Source of the DNA: Sulfurovum sp. FS08-3
Lineage (GTDB): Bacteria > Campylobacterota > Campylobacteria > Campylobacterales > Sulfurovaceae
Assembly: GCA_000830175.1 (NCBI GenBank)
Contig: JQIS01000001.1
Coordinates: 159,482-223,481 of the forward strand
Reading direction: 5' to 3'
DNA length: 64,000 bases
Below are positions 54,467-63,135 of this stretch, one piece after another (the stretch's first letter is position 1; every line of letters starts with the position of its first letter). Position numbers and translations under genes: made by a program. Below the pieces are notes generated by a model, which was not told the origin of the DNA, made no database searches, and saw only the letters and a list, made by a program, of their open reading frames with translations.

Positions 54467-55935
54467 TAAAATATTTCCTTGGTTTCCCACTCAGGATAGT
54501 TTCGTCGGATATAAGCATTAAGCTCAAGTTCGGCTTGGTTATATTTTCGCTCTCTCTCTTGATGCTTACCAATAATAGACGAAAGAATCATCCCCGCCCC
54601 TAATGTCTCATGGGTGTAGCGGTCAATGATAATAAAACTTCCTGTAGAGCGGTTGTACGTGTAGGGATCAATGGCTATGGCTCTATCAAGATGGAGGGTC
54701 GTTTTGGCTATATCGTTGAGGTGGAGTGTGTCGGCTTGGGACTCCTCGAAGGTATTAATATCTTTTTTATACTCAATGGATTTAAAGACTCCATTAATGA
54801 CCGATGTGGCTCGTTTGATAATGTAGTTGGTATTGATACGCATAGGTGTTTGGTTCATCCATACAACCATCGCCGATAGGGCAGAGGAGAGGGGTGGAAT
54901 ATCCTCACTTTTGACTATCATATCCCCTCGACTAATATCAATCTCATCTTCAAGCGTAAGGGTTGTAGCCATAGGGGCAAAGGCCTCTTGTATCGTTTCA
55001 ACGGTTTCCTCTTTGCCTCTTGGTCGAAGCTCTTTGATGTCACTAGCGACAATGGATTTGACTTTGGAGCGTTGTTTGGAGGGCAATACGGTAATCTCAT
55101 CGCCTACACGAATACTGCCACTAGCAATCGTACCGCAGTAGCCTCTAAAGTTGAGGTGGGGGCGATTGACATACTGCACAGGCATTCTAAAGGAGCGGTT
55201 GGCTTTTTTGTGTAGCGGTATGGTATCAAGTAGTTCCATTAGTGGTTCACTCTTATACCAATGGCACCGTGTTGAGCGTGTGACAATATTGTCTCCATCA
55301 AGGGCAGAGATAGGAATGTATCGAAAGGCTATATCGTGATAGTGGGGTAAATGGGGGATAATTTGCCCATAAGCACTCTTTATCTCCTCAAATCGCTCTT
55401 GGTTAAAATCAACCAAATCCATCTTGTTAATGGCTACAACAATCTCTTTGATGCCCAAAAGTGAGACGATATAGGAGTGGCGTTTGGTTTGGGTTAAAAC
55501 CCCCTGCCTTGCATCAATCAAAATAATAGCCACATCAGCACCCGATGCTCCCGTTGCCATATTGCGGGTATATTGCTCATGCCCAGGGGTATCGGCGATG
55601 ATAAATTTACGTTTTGAAGTGGAGAAGAAACGATACGCTACATCAATCGTAATGCCTTGTTCTCGTTCACTTGCCAATCCATCTACTAGTAGTGCTAAAT
55701 CAATTTTTTCACCTGTAGTACCCGATTTTTTGGAATCCTTTTCGATAGATGCGAGTTGATCTTCAAAAATCATCTTGCTATCATAGAGGAGTCGCCCAAT
55801 GAGCGTACTCTTACCATCATCAACCGACCCGCAGGTGATAAAAGAGCAAATCTCTTTGTTTTCATGCTCTTTAAGGTAGGCTTCTATGCCGATAGTCGAT
55901 AGTCGATAGTCGATAGTCGATGGTGTTTTATCCAT
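54466..55935 (-). CDS. cysN: sulfate adenylyltransferase GTPase subunit CysN
   Basis: A 489-residue EF-Tu-like GTPase. G1 is GSVDDGKST, G3 DTPGHEQY and G4 NKMD, followed by two beta-barrel domains. With CysD it makes APS from sulfate and ATP. The first 16 residues (MDKTPSTIDYRLSTIG) come from the heptamer array and the family sequence begins at IEAYLKEHENKE. ATG 55935 overlaps the stop of the four-helix-bundle gene of element B. No fused APS kinase domain is present; separate kinases follow. Confidence 0.95.
   Translation of the reverse strand: MDKTPSTIDYRLSTIGIEAYLKEHENKEICSFITCGSVDDGKSTLIGRLLYDSKMIFEDQLASIEKDSKKSGTTGEKIDLALLVDGLASEREQGITIDVAYRFFSTSKRKFIIADTPGHEQYTRNMATGASGADVAIILIDARQGVLTQTKRHSYIVSLLGIKEIVVAINKMDLVDFNQERFEEIKSAYGQIIPHLPHYHDIAFRYIPISALDGDNIVTRSTRCHWYKSEPLMELLDTIPLHKKANRSFRMPVQYVNRPHLNFRGYCGTIASGSIRVGDEITVLPSKQRSKVKSIVASDIKELRPRGKEETVETIQEAFAPMATTLTLEDEIDISRGDMIVKSEDIPPLSSALSAMVVWMNQTPMRINTNYIIKRATSVINGVFKSIEYKKDINTFEESQADTLHLNDIAKTTLHLDRAIAIDPYTYNRSTGSFIIIDRYTHETLGAGMILSSIIGKHQERERKYNQAELELNAYIRRNYPEWETKEIF
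55891..55921. repeat. heptamer array, downstream end of element B
   Basis: Four perfect units GATAGTC (55891-55918) and a partial GAT. It lies in the first codons of cysN, directly after the enclosed gene. It is the inverse of the GACTATC array at 56300. Confidence 0.9.
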
Positions 55936-56284
55936 GGCTACTCTCTTTGCTAATGCTATATATTAAACTTGTTATCATTTTTCCTATACTTTCTAGCTCT
56001 TCTATCCAGTGGTTTCCAATTTTTAAATCAATATACTCTATTTTCATTCCTATATAAATTTGTGTTTGAGCTTCAGCCACAGAACCTCTTGCAATATCCA
56101 AAAATCTAATTTTTTCCTTATCCGAAACCCTCTCTAATCCTTCTGCAATATTGCTAGGAATAGATAATCCACTGCGCGTTAATTGATCTTTGAATCCGTA
56201 ATCTTTTAATTGAGCTAACTCCAAATATATTTCTGATGATAATGTGGCCGACTTTTTCCAAACATCCAAACTTCTACACTTCAA
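55928..56284 (-). CDS. four-helix-bundle protein (23S rRNA intervening-sequence protein family), element B
   Basis: A 118-residue protein of the classic subfamily: SLDVWKKSATLSSEIY, LTRSGLSIPSNIAEGLER and FLDIARGSVAEAQTQ are near-consensus. The start is TTG 56284 with GGAGGAG 5-6 bases upstream; the frame remains open further up through the repeat and the cysD end, but that part is not family sequence. Only about as similar to the element A protein as two subfamilies are. It lies between cysD and cysN, inside inverted GATAGTC arrays, and its TAA overlaps the cysN ATG. Confidence 0.9.
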   Translation of the reverse strand: MKCRSLDVWKKSATLSSEIYLELAQLKDYGFKDQLTRSGLSIPSNIAEGLERVSDKEKIRFLDIARGSVAEAQTQIYIGMKIEYIDLKIGNHWIEELESIGKMITSLIYSISKESSHG

Positions 56285-56299
56285 AGTATCTCCTCCATA

Positions 56300-56318
56300 G
56301 ACTATCGACCATCGACTA
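56300..56318. repeat. heptamer array, upstream end of element B
   Basis: GACTATC, GACCATC and GACTA (56300-56318), inverted relative to the array at 55891. The cysD stop codon (TAG on the minus strand, 56316-56318) is part of the array. Confidence 0.85.
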
Positions 56319-57227
56319 AAAATACCCCTCTTGCTTCTTTTTCTCCATACTTGCATCTCCATCGCTATCAATCAATCGTCCTTGTCGTTCGCTTGTGCTT
56401 GTAAGCAACATCTCTTGGATAATTTCAGGCAACGTCGAAGCTTTTGAAGCAATTGCACCCGTAAGCGGATAGCACCCCAGTGTACGAAATCGTACCCACT
56501 CTTTTTGGGAAGTTTTACGTAACTCTTGAGGCATTCTATCGTCATCGACCATGATTTTAGCTCCCATATACTCCACTACCTCTCGCTCTTTTGCAAAATA
56601 GAGTTGGGGGATGGGTATTGATTCAAGATAGATGTATTGCCAAATATCAAGCTCTGTCCAGTTGCTAAGGGGAAAGACCCGAATGGATTCTCCCTTTTTG
56701 TGGCGACCGTTATAGATATTCCAAAGCTCTGGGCGTTGATTTTTGGGATCCCATCGATGATTTTCATCCCTAAAGGAGTAAATCCGCTCTTTGGCTCTGC
56801 TCTTCTCCTCATCTCTTCTAGCCCCACCAAAAACGGCATCAAATTGATACTTATCAAGCATTTGCGTAAGCCCTTGGGTTTTCATAATATCGGTATGCAT
56901 CGCTGAACCGTGCGTAAAAGGAGAAATACTCAACTCCTCGCCCAAAGGGTTGGAATAGACAATAAGCTCCATTCCTACCTCTTTGGCTCTTCTATCACGA
57001 AACTCTATCATTTCACGAAATTTCCACTTTGTATCGACATGTACGAGTGGCAAAGGGGGTGAAGCGGGGTAGAAGGCTTTTTGAAGCAGATGCAACATCA
57101 CAGAGCTATCTTTTCCGACACTGTAAAGCATCGCAGGATTTGAAAACTCCGCCACCACTTCACGCATGATATGAATCGATTGCGCTTCAAGTTGTTTGAG
57201 ATGGGTTAATTGTTGCCCCTCTATCAT
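56316..57227 (-). CDS. cysD: sulfate adenylyltransferase catalytic subunit CysD
   Basis: A 303-residue PP-loop ATP pyrophosphatase. [12 protein letters not shown] is the P-loop-like motif, with [24 protein letters not shown] and [12 protein letters not shown] canonical. It activates sulfate to APS with CysN. The start ATG 57227 has AGGA 5-6 bases upstream and is 7 bases after the rmlB stop. The stop codon lies in the heptamer array of element B. It heads the cys genes in transcription order. Confidence 0.96.
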   Translation of the reverse strand: MIEGQQLTHLKQLEAQSIHIMREVVAEFSNPAMLYSVGKDSSVMLHLLQKAFYPASPPLPLVHVDTKWKFREMIEFRDRRAKEVGMELIVYSNPLGEELSISPFTHGSAMHTDIMKTQGLTQMLDKYQFDAVFGGARRDEEKSRAKERIYSFRDENHRWDPKNQRPELWNIYNGRHKKGESIRVFPLSNWTELDIWQYIYLESIPIPQLYFAKEREVVEYMGAKIMVDDDRMPQELRKTSQKEWVRFRTLGCYPLTGAIASKASTLPEIIQEMLLTSTSERQGRLIDSDGDASMEKKKQEGYF

Positions 57228-57234
57228 TGGTTTC

Positions 57235-58263
57235 CTAGCTCTTGTTGTATTTTTGCAAATACCACTCAATTGTCTTAATAATCCCACTATCAAAATTCTC
57301 ATCGGCTTTCCAGCCTAGTTCATTTTCAAGTTTTGTAGCATCTATGGCATAACGTCTGTCATGTCCTGCTCTATCTTCTACGAAAGTTATTAGTTCTTTA
57401 TAAGAAGTTTCTTTTGATACTTTTTCATCAAGGATACTACAGATTCTATCTACGATTTGAAGATTTGTTCTTTCGTTTCTTCCACCGATATTATAGGTTT
57501 CACCTTTTTTGCCGTTATGGTAAACCAAATCTATTCCCTTACAGTGGTCAAGTACATAGAGCCAATCTCGGATATTTTTGCCATCACCATAGATGGGGAT
57601 TGGGTTTCCTTTGAGAGCATTTCTTATGATAGTTGGGATAAGTTTCTCATCGTGTTGTTTTGGTCCGTAGTTATTTGAGCAGTTTGTGATTACGCAGTTG
57701 AGTCCAAAAGTTTCCACATAAGCCCTCACTATCATATCACTTGAAGCTTTTGAGGCACTGTAGGGGGAGTTTGGGGCATAAGGAGTTTTTTCAGTAAATA
57801 AGTCATTTGGGTCGTCACTAAGTGTTCCATAGACTTCATCCGTTGAAATATGATGAAATCTACAATCTTGATACTCTTCTTTGTAAATAAATGGTTTCTC
57901 CATCCAGTATTTTTTCGCTACATCGACAAGGGTATAAGTACCATTGACATTGGTTTGTACAAATACTCCTGGGTTTTTGATACTATTATCTACATGACTT
58001 TCGGCTGCGAAGTGGATAACACCTCGTATATCGTATTCATTGAAGATAAACTCTACAAGTTCACGATTACAAATATCACCTTTGATAAATTTATATCGTG
58101 GATTTTGTTCACACTCTCCCAGGTTTTCTAAGTTCCCTGCATAAGTGAGCAAGTCAAGATTTACTAAGTTGTACTCTGGGTATTTTTCTAGGAAATAGGG
58201 TACAAAGTTGCTCCCTATAAATCCTGCTGTTCCTGTTAGGAGTAGTGTTTTGTTATTTTTCAT
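57235..58263 (-). CDS. rmlB: dTDP-glucose 4,6-dehydratase RmlB
   Basis: A 342-residue short-chain dehydrogenase. The NAD loop is [11 protein letters not shown] (about 11-21), with [18 protein letters not shown] and the catalytic YSASKASSD. It performs the second step of dTDP-L-rhamnose synthesis. Its start overlaps the HEPN gene by 11 bases; it is thus separated from rmlD only by the inserted MNT-HEPN pair. Confidence 0.97.
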   Translation of the reverse strand: MKNNKTLLLTGTAGFIGSNFVPYFLEKYPEYNLVNLDLLTYAGNLENLGECEQNPRYKFIKGDICNRELVEFIFNEYDIRGVIHFAAESHVDNSIKNPGVFVQTNVNGTYTLVDVAKKYWMEKPFIYKEEYQDCRFHHISTDEVYGTLSDDPNDLFTEKTPYAPNSPYSASKASSDMIVRAYVETFGLNCVITNCSNNYGPKQHDEKLIPTIIRNALKGNPIPIYGDGKNIRDWLYVLDHCKGIDLVYHNGKKGETYNIGGRNERTNLQIVDRICSILDEKVSKETSYKELITFVEDRAGHDRRYAIDATKLENELGWKADENFDSGIIKTIEWYLQKYNKS

Positions 58264-58669
58264 CGGTTATCTCGCTTTTTGTAATATTGAGTTGGTTGCA
58301 AACTTTATCAAAAATATTTTGTGCAAATTCATAAAATTCTTTTGCTTCTTCGAGCGTGGGTTTCCCATTTGGAAGCAGTCCCATATTGCTTGGGTATCTT
58401 GAATCTATATACAATTCATCCAAAGTTTCTAAAAGTTCATCATTTTCTATAGTTAGCTTATCGGATAATATTTTTTTTAATCTTATAAGCTTATGTATTT
58501 TAGGAATATCTATTTCGTATTCTTCTATCAATGCTTTAAGGCTCTTTTCTATTGCTTGTTGTGAATGAAAAGCAACCATATGGGTAAGATGTTCTATATT
58601 TATGATTTGTTCGATTATCAACATATCATCGTTTGAAGCCTTTAACCACTCTTTTGAAATCATCTTCAT
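58253..58669 (-). CDS. HEPN-domain protein (toxin-like, partner of the nucleotidyltransferase)
   Basis: A 138-residue helical HEPN protein. The W-x-x-A-x-x-D-x-x-x-I pattern (EWLKASNDDMLI) starts the domain and HSQQAIEKSLKALI is the conserved helix. The RNase R-x4-6-H motif of toxic HEPNs is not clear; a weak candidate is RYPSNMG. It forms a pair with the nucleotidyltransferase gene (4-base ATGA overlap). Either a toxin-antitoxin pair or a regulator; the exact activity is open. Confidence 0.8.
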   Translation of the reverse strand: MKMISKEWLKASNDDMLIIEQIINIEHLTHMVAFHSQQAIEKSLKALIEEYEIDIPKIHKLIRLKKILSDKLTIENDELLETLDELYIDSRYPSNMGLLPNGKPTLEEAKEFYEFAQNIFDKVCNQLNITKSEITDEK

Positions 58670-58998
58670 AGTAGTCTTACCCCATCATTGAATATCTTTC
58701 TACTAAACATGCTATCCATCTCTACAAATTTTTTATGCATAGTTTTTGTATGCGTTATGATATCGGTTGGATATTGTTCACAAATATCTTTTAATTTTTG
58801 TGAGACTTTTTGTGAAATAGTATGTTTTTCTTTCCAACTTTGTGGCATAAAATCCTCATTTGTAACTACATACAAATCTATATCGCTATCTTGGGTGGGT
58901 GTACCGTAAGCATAGCTACCAAAAAGTATAATTTGGCTAGGATTTAAGGGTTTAAGCTTTTCTACTATCAAGGGTTTAAGCTCTTCGATATCAACCAT
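58666..58998 (-). CDS. minimal nucleotidyltransferase (MNT)
   Basis: A 110-residue nucleotidyltransferase: GSYAYGT (27-33) and the metal-binding D39-x-D41 in DSDIDLYVV. It is the usual partner of HEPN proteins. The start shares one base with the rmlD stop (TAATG). It belongs to a different subgroup from the MntA at 9415. Confidence 0.85.
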   Translation of the reverse strand: MVDIEELKPLIVEKLKPLNPSQIILFGSYAYGTPTQDSDIDLYVVTNEDFMPQSWKEKHTISQKVSQKLKDICEQYPTDIITHTKTMHKKFVEMDSMFSRKIFNDGVRLL

Positions 58999-59867
58999 TA
59001 TCTTCTCTCACCCAATCTTCTCAAGCATTCATCCAAACTATCTTTCCAGTAGGGGATAGTGATATTAAACTTAGCTTTGATTTTGGCTTTGTTTAATAGA
59101 CTGTAGTGGGGTCTTGAAGCAGGTGTGGGATAATCTTTGGTCTCAATGGGCAAAATAGTACAATCAAGTTTTGCCATCTTCATAATCTCTTTGGCAAAAT
59201 CAAACCAACTTAAAACGCCCTCGTTGGTGTAGTTGTAAATCTCGACGCTATCACTTTGCAATTGGGGTAAAATATCCAAAATAGCCCCCGCTAAATCTCT
59301 AGCATAGGTAGGTGAGCCAACTTGATCATAGATAACCGTAAGCTGATCTCTATCCTTACCCAATTTCAACATCGTCTTAACAAAATTTGCCCCAAAGCTT
59401 GAATATACCCACGCCGTACGGATAATAAGTGAGTTTTTAGGATTTATCTCCATCATCGCCTTTTCGCCATCGAGTTTGGTTTTGCCATAGATCGATTTTG
59501 GATTGGTTGTATCATCTTCAAGATAGGGGCGGTAATTTTTGCCATCAAAGACATAATCCGTTGAGATATGTATCAATGCAACACCATTATCTTTTGCAAC
59601 TTGTGCTAGATATTTTACGGCTAAATGATTGACCTTGTCGGCTAACTCTACATCACTCTGCGCTTTATCCACAGCGGTATAAGCAGCACAATTGATAATA
59701 GTATCAATTTTATTCGTCAAAACAAATGCTTCAATTGCCTCTTTGTTGCTAATATCAAGCTCACCTACATCGGTAAAGAAGAAATTATTGGGATTAGTTG
59801 AAGAGAGTTCTCTTACTTCACTACCTAATTGACCATTTCCACCTGTGACTAAGATGTTTTTATTCAT
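58998..59867 (-). CDS. rmlD: dTDP-4-dehydrorhamnose reductase RmlD
   Basis: A 289-residue reductase. The NAD(P) loop is VTGGNGQLGSE (about 6-16), with HISTDYVFDG and the catalytic YGKTKLDGE. It makes dTDP-L-rhamnose in the last step. ATG 59867 overlaps the rmlC stop by 8 bases; the frame is open further up but only as an overlap with rmlC. Confidence 0.96.
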   Translation of the reverse strand: MNKNILVTGGNGQLGSEVRELSSTNPNNFFFTDVGELDISNKEAIEAFVLTNKIDTIINCAAYTAVDKAQSDVELADKVNHLAVKYLAQVAKDNGVALIHISTDYVFDGKNYRPYLEDDTTNPKSIYGKTKLDGEKAMMEINPKNSLIIRTAWVYSSFGANFVKTMLKLGKDRDQLTVIYDQVGSPTYARDLAGAILDILPQLQSDSVEIYNYTNEGVLSWFDFAKEIMKMAKLDCTILPIETKDYPTPASRPHYSLLNKAKIKAKFNITIPYWKDSLDECLRRLGERR

Positions 59868-60432
59868 AGTAATCCACCCCATACTCAAATTTATCGCACT
59901 CTTTAAAGGATGGTTGGTTTCTATCTTTGTTGGATAGTTGCAATCTCTCTTTGGGTATAAGCCAATCAATCCCAAAGGCTTCATCATCAAATGCCACCCC
60001 TCTATCGTTTTCTGGGCTATAGTAGTTATCAACTTTGTAGGCAAAAATAGCCTCATCGCTTAGCACTACAAAAGCGTGTGCAAATCCTCTAGGAATAAAA
60101 AGTTGGCGTTTGTTCTCATCACTGAGTTCTACGGCTACATGTTTGCCAAATGTAGGAGAACCCAAACGAATATCAACGGCCACATCAAGTACTTTGCCCT
60201 TAATGACACGAACGAGTTTGCTTTGCGCAAAAGGAGCCAATTGATAGTGCAGTCCTCGAAGCACTCCGTAAGAGCTTTTGGATTCATTGTCTTGAATAAA
60301 GTTTACTTTGTAGCCAATAGCTTCAAAAAATTTATCTTCTCTAAAAGTCTCTACGAAGTAACCTCTCTCATCACCAAATATTTTTGGCTCAATAATGACA
60401 ACTTCAGCAATATCGGTTTTTATAAAGTTCAT
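59860..60432 (-). CDS. rmlC: dTDP-4-dehydrorhamnose 3,5-epimerase RmlC
   Basis: A 190-residue cupin. Family marks: [31 protein letters not shown] with the active-site histidine, DVAVDIR and PRGFAHAF. It epimerises C3 and C5 of the 4-keto sugar. Overlaps rmlA by 4 bases and rmlD by 8. Confidence 0.96.
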   Translation of the reverse strand: MNFIKTDIAEVVIIEPKIFGDERGYFVETFREDKFFEAIGYKVNFIQDNESKSSYGVLRGLHYQLAPFAQSKLVRVIKGKVLDVAVDIRLGSPTFGKHVAVELSDENKRQLFIPRGFAHAFVVLSDEAIFAYKVDNYYSPENDRGVAFDDEAFGIDWLIPKERLQLSNKDRNQPSFKECDKFEYGVDYYE

Positions 60433-61319
60433 CGTGCTACCTTTCCTTCATGCGCTCGTTTAATGAGATATTGTCCGTATTGATTTTTTTGTAAAGGTTG
60501 TGCGAGTTTTAAGAGTCTCTCTTTGGAGATATAGCCCATCTCAAAAGCTATCTCCTCAATACATGCCACCTTTAATCCTTGACGATTTTCGATGGTTTGG
60601 ATAAACTGAGAGGCTTCAAGGAGAGATTCGTGCGTACCTGTATCTAGCCACGCATATCCACGCCCCATAAGCTCTACTTTGAGTCGCTCCTCTTTGAGGT
60701 AGAGTTCGTTGAGCGTTGTAATCTCTAGCTCTCCTCGTGGGCTAGGCTTGACCTCTTTGGCTTTGGCTACTACATCACTAGGGTAGAAATAGAGTCCTAC
60801 TACTGCATAATTACTTTTTGGCTCTTTGGGCTTCTCTTCGATGCTTGTTACGTTTCCATCGGCATCAAATCCCGCCACACCGTAACGCTGTGGGTCATTG
60901 ACACGATACCCAAATACGGTTGCTTTGTTCTCCTCTTTGGCATTGGTAATGGAGTTGGCTAATAGTTCACTGAGTCCATGTCCGTAAAAGATATTATCTC
61001 CCAAAACCAAACAAGCATCATTGCCCTCCAAAAACTCCTCTGCCAACAAAAAAGCTTGTGCCAAACCATCGGGCGAGGGTTGTACCACATACTCAAAACG
61101 CATACCCAACGCACTTCCATCGCCCAATAGATTTTGAAACGAAAGTTGATCGTGAGGTGTAGTAATAATAAGTATCTCCTTGATTCCCGCCAACATCAAA
61201 ACCGAAAGCGGATAGTAGATCATGGGTTTATCGTAGATAGGAACAAGCTGCTTACTTACTCCTTGTGTGATAGGATAGAGCCTTGTACCGCTTCCCCCTG
61301 CTAAGATTATTCCTTTCAT
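60429..61319 (-). CDS. rmlA: glucose-1-phosphate thymidylyltransferase RmlA
   Basis: A 296-residue nucleotidyltransferase. The N-terminal [14 protein letters not shown] is the signature, with [21 protein letters not shown] and [15 protein letters not shown]. It makes dTDP-glucose. ATG 61319 with AGGAG close upstream begins the signature. First gene of the rmlA-rmlC-rmlD-(MNT-HEPN)-rmlB-cys run and 43 bases after the kdsA stop. Confidence 0.97.
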   Translation of the reverse strand: MKGIILAGGSGTRLYPITQGVSKQLVPIYDKPMIYYPLSVLMLAGIKEILIITTPHDQLSFQNLLGDGSALGMRFEYVVQPSPDGLAQAFLLAEEFLEGNDACLVLGDNIFYGHGLSELLANSITNAKEENKATVFGYRVNDPQRYGVAGFDADGNVTSIEEKPKEPKSNYAVVGLYFYPSDVVAKAKEVKPSPRGELEITTLNELYLKEERLKVELMGRGYAWLDTGTHESLLEASQFIQTIENRQGLKVACIEEIAFEMGYISKERLLKLAQPLQKNQYGQYLIKRAHEGKVAR

Positions 61320-61362
61320 CTCTCTCCTTTTTTTGGTTACTATTTTGTAATTATAACAATTT

Positions 61363-62148
61363 TTAAGCAATACTCTCTAAAATAGCTCGAAAATCTTTGA
61401 GATAGACCATATTGGGTCCATCGCTTAAAGCCTCCTCTGGGTTGGGATGAACCTCAAAGAAAAATCCATCAACCCCCACCGCATTGGCCAATTTTGCCAT
61501 ATAGGGGGCGTATTTTCTATCCCCTCCGCTCTTGCCGCCCAATGCACTGGGTTTTTGAGTTGAGTGTGTGACATCCATGACGATAGGATAACCAAACGCT
61601 TTCATATCAATGATTTGGCGAAAATCGACCACCAAATTGCCCAATCCAAACATACTTCCTCGTTCGGTGAGCATAATTTTATCATTACCACTCTCTTTGA
61701 CTTTGGTAGCTGGGTGTATCATATCTTTGCCATCGAGAAATTGGGCTTTTTTGATATTGACAATTTTATTGGTTTGTGCTGCGGCTATGAGCAAGTCGGT
61801 TTGACGACACAAAAAAGCAGGAATTTGCACAATATCCACTACAGATGCTACCAAAGAGGCCTGATAGGGTTCGTGAATATCGGTGGTAATGGGCAAACCA
61901 AAGGTATCTTTAACCTTTTGTAAAATTCTTAGCCCCTCTTCCATTCCAGGGCCTCGGTAGCTGCTCAAAGAGGTTCGATTGGCTTTGTCAAAAGAGGCTT
62001 TGAAGATATAGAGAAGCCCTAGCTCATCGCTCATTTTTTTGATTTCTCGTGCCAACTCCATCACCATAGCTTCGCTCTCAATCACGCAAGGACCTGCTAG
62101 GATAAACTTTTGCTCTTTTAGTTTGTTATACAATAGGTCACTTTGCAT
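61363..62148 (-). CDS. kdsA: 2-dehydro-3-deoxyphosphooctonate aldolase (KDO-8-phosphate synthase) KdsA
   Basis: A 261-residue DAHP-synthase-like barrel. [37 protein letters not shown] and [10 protein letters not shown] are conserved. It condenses arabinose-5-phosphate with PEP to KDO-8-phosphate. Works with KdsD (63136) and KdsC (19480). It diverges from the exporter permease gene; the 174-base gap holds the promoters. Confidence 0.97.
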   Translation of the reverse strand: MQSDLLYNKLKEQKFILAGPCVIESEAMVMELAREIKKMSDELGLLYIFKASFDKANRTSLSSYRGPGMEEGLRILQKVKDTFGLPITTDIHEPYQASLVASVVDIVQIPAFLCRQTDLLIAAAQTNKIVNIKKAQFLDGKDMIHPATKVKESGNDKIMLTERGSMFGLGNLVVDFRQIIDMKAFGYPIVMDVTHSTQKPSALGGKSGGDRKYAPYMAKLANAVGVDGFFFEVHPNPEEALSDGPNMVYLKDFRAILESIA

Positions 62149-62289
62149 CTTATTCCTTAATGGTTCATTTTTGGGTCAATTTTTAAAAATACTACACCCA
62201 ATTTTAACGAAACTTAACTAAAACTCTATAAAATTTTTCACATATTTACGATTTTTATCAAAAATAGTTAAATTTAATTTTGGATTGAG

Positions 62290-62295
62290 TACAAT
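62290..62295 (+). promoter_or_regulatory. candidate -10 box for the exporter permease operon
   Basis: TACAAT at 62290-62295, 27 bases before the TTG start at 62323. The ribosome site AAGGAG lies 5 bases before that start. The opposite strand of the gap must hold the kdsA promoter, which I could not place with certainty. Confidence 0.4.
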
Positions 62296-62322
62296 ATCTT
62301 TGTTACAAATTAAGGAGCTTTA

Positions 62323-63135
62323 TTGCACTACTTAAACGAATTTAAACTATTTATACTCCATCTCTTTGCCAATCAAAGGCTTATCATGACGCTTATCAAA
62401 AACGAATTTAAAAAGAGCTATTTGGGTTCTTATTTGGGGTTGTTTTGGGCGTTTGTGCAACCTCTTGTCTTTATGTTGGTGATTTGGTTTGTCTTTGAAG
62501 TGGGATTTCGCACAGGTCCCGTTACGGGTGATACCCCCTTTGTGTTGTGGCTAATAGCGGGGATGATACCGTGGTTTTTTCTCTCTAGTGGACTCTCAAG
62601 TGGCACCAATGCTGTCGTATCCAACGCCTTTTTGGTCAAAAAAGTAGCCTTTCGTACGAGTATTTTACCGCTTGTTCAGATTGGTTCGGAGATGATTATT
62701 CATTTGGTTTTGGTGGGATTGTTGCTTGGGGTCTTTTTGCTTTATGGCTACATGCCTACTCTCTATTGGTTGCAACTTTTGTATTATATTTTTTGCACCA
62801 TTGTATTGCTTTTGGGCTTGACGTGGCTTACTTCGGCTATTCGAGTCTTTGTTAAAGATATTGGCAATTTTATTACCGTAGTGATACAAATAGGCTTTTG
62901 GGCAACCCCTATCTTTTGGTCGCTTGAGTTGGTACCTCAAGAGTATCGCTACATTTTTGAACTCAATCCTGCTTTTTATATCGTAGAGGGTTTTAGAGAT
63001 AGTTTAATAGCTCAGGTTTGGTTTTGGGAGAAGGGGTATCTAACACCCTATTTTTTGATGATGGCTTCATTTACTTTTGTGGTAGGAGCGGTAGTGTTTC
63101 GTAAACTTCGTGTGCATTTTGGGGATGTACTGTAG
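62323..63135 (+). CDS. ABC-2 type polysaccharide export permease (Wzm-like)
   Basis: A 270-residue protein with six membrane helices. The N-terminal amphipathic helix and the KKSYLGSYLGLFWAF segment are typical of the Wzm/KpsM family; the C-terminal FELNPAFYIVEGFRD matches as well. It exports O-antigen or capsule across the inner membrane with an ATPase partner (Wzt/KpsT). The partner does not follow: kdsD starts one base after the stop. Start is TTG with AAGGAG 5 bases upstream. Confidence 0.88.
   Translation: MHYLNEFKLFILHLFANQRLIMTLIKNEFKKSYLGSYLGLFWAFVQPLVFMLVIWFVFEVGFRTGPVTGDTPFVLWLIAGMIPWFFLSSGLSSGTNAVVSNAFLVKKVAFRTSILPLVQIGSEMIIHLVLVGLLLGVFLLYGYMPTLYWLQLLYYIFCTIVLLLGLTWLTSAIRVFVKDIGNFITVVIQIGFWATPIFWSLELVPQEYRYIFELNPAFYIVEGFRDSLIAQVWFWEKGYLTPYFLMMASFTFVVGAVVFRKLRVHFGDVL

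Noticed and set aside
9415-58998. The two nucleotidyltransferase-HEPN pairs as copies of one recent element
   Set aside because: The proteins belong to different subgroups and DNA similarity is not visible; independent acquisition is more likely.
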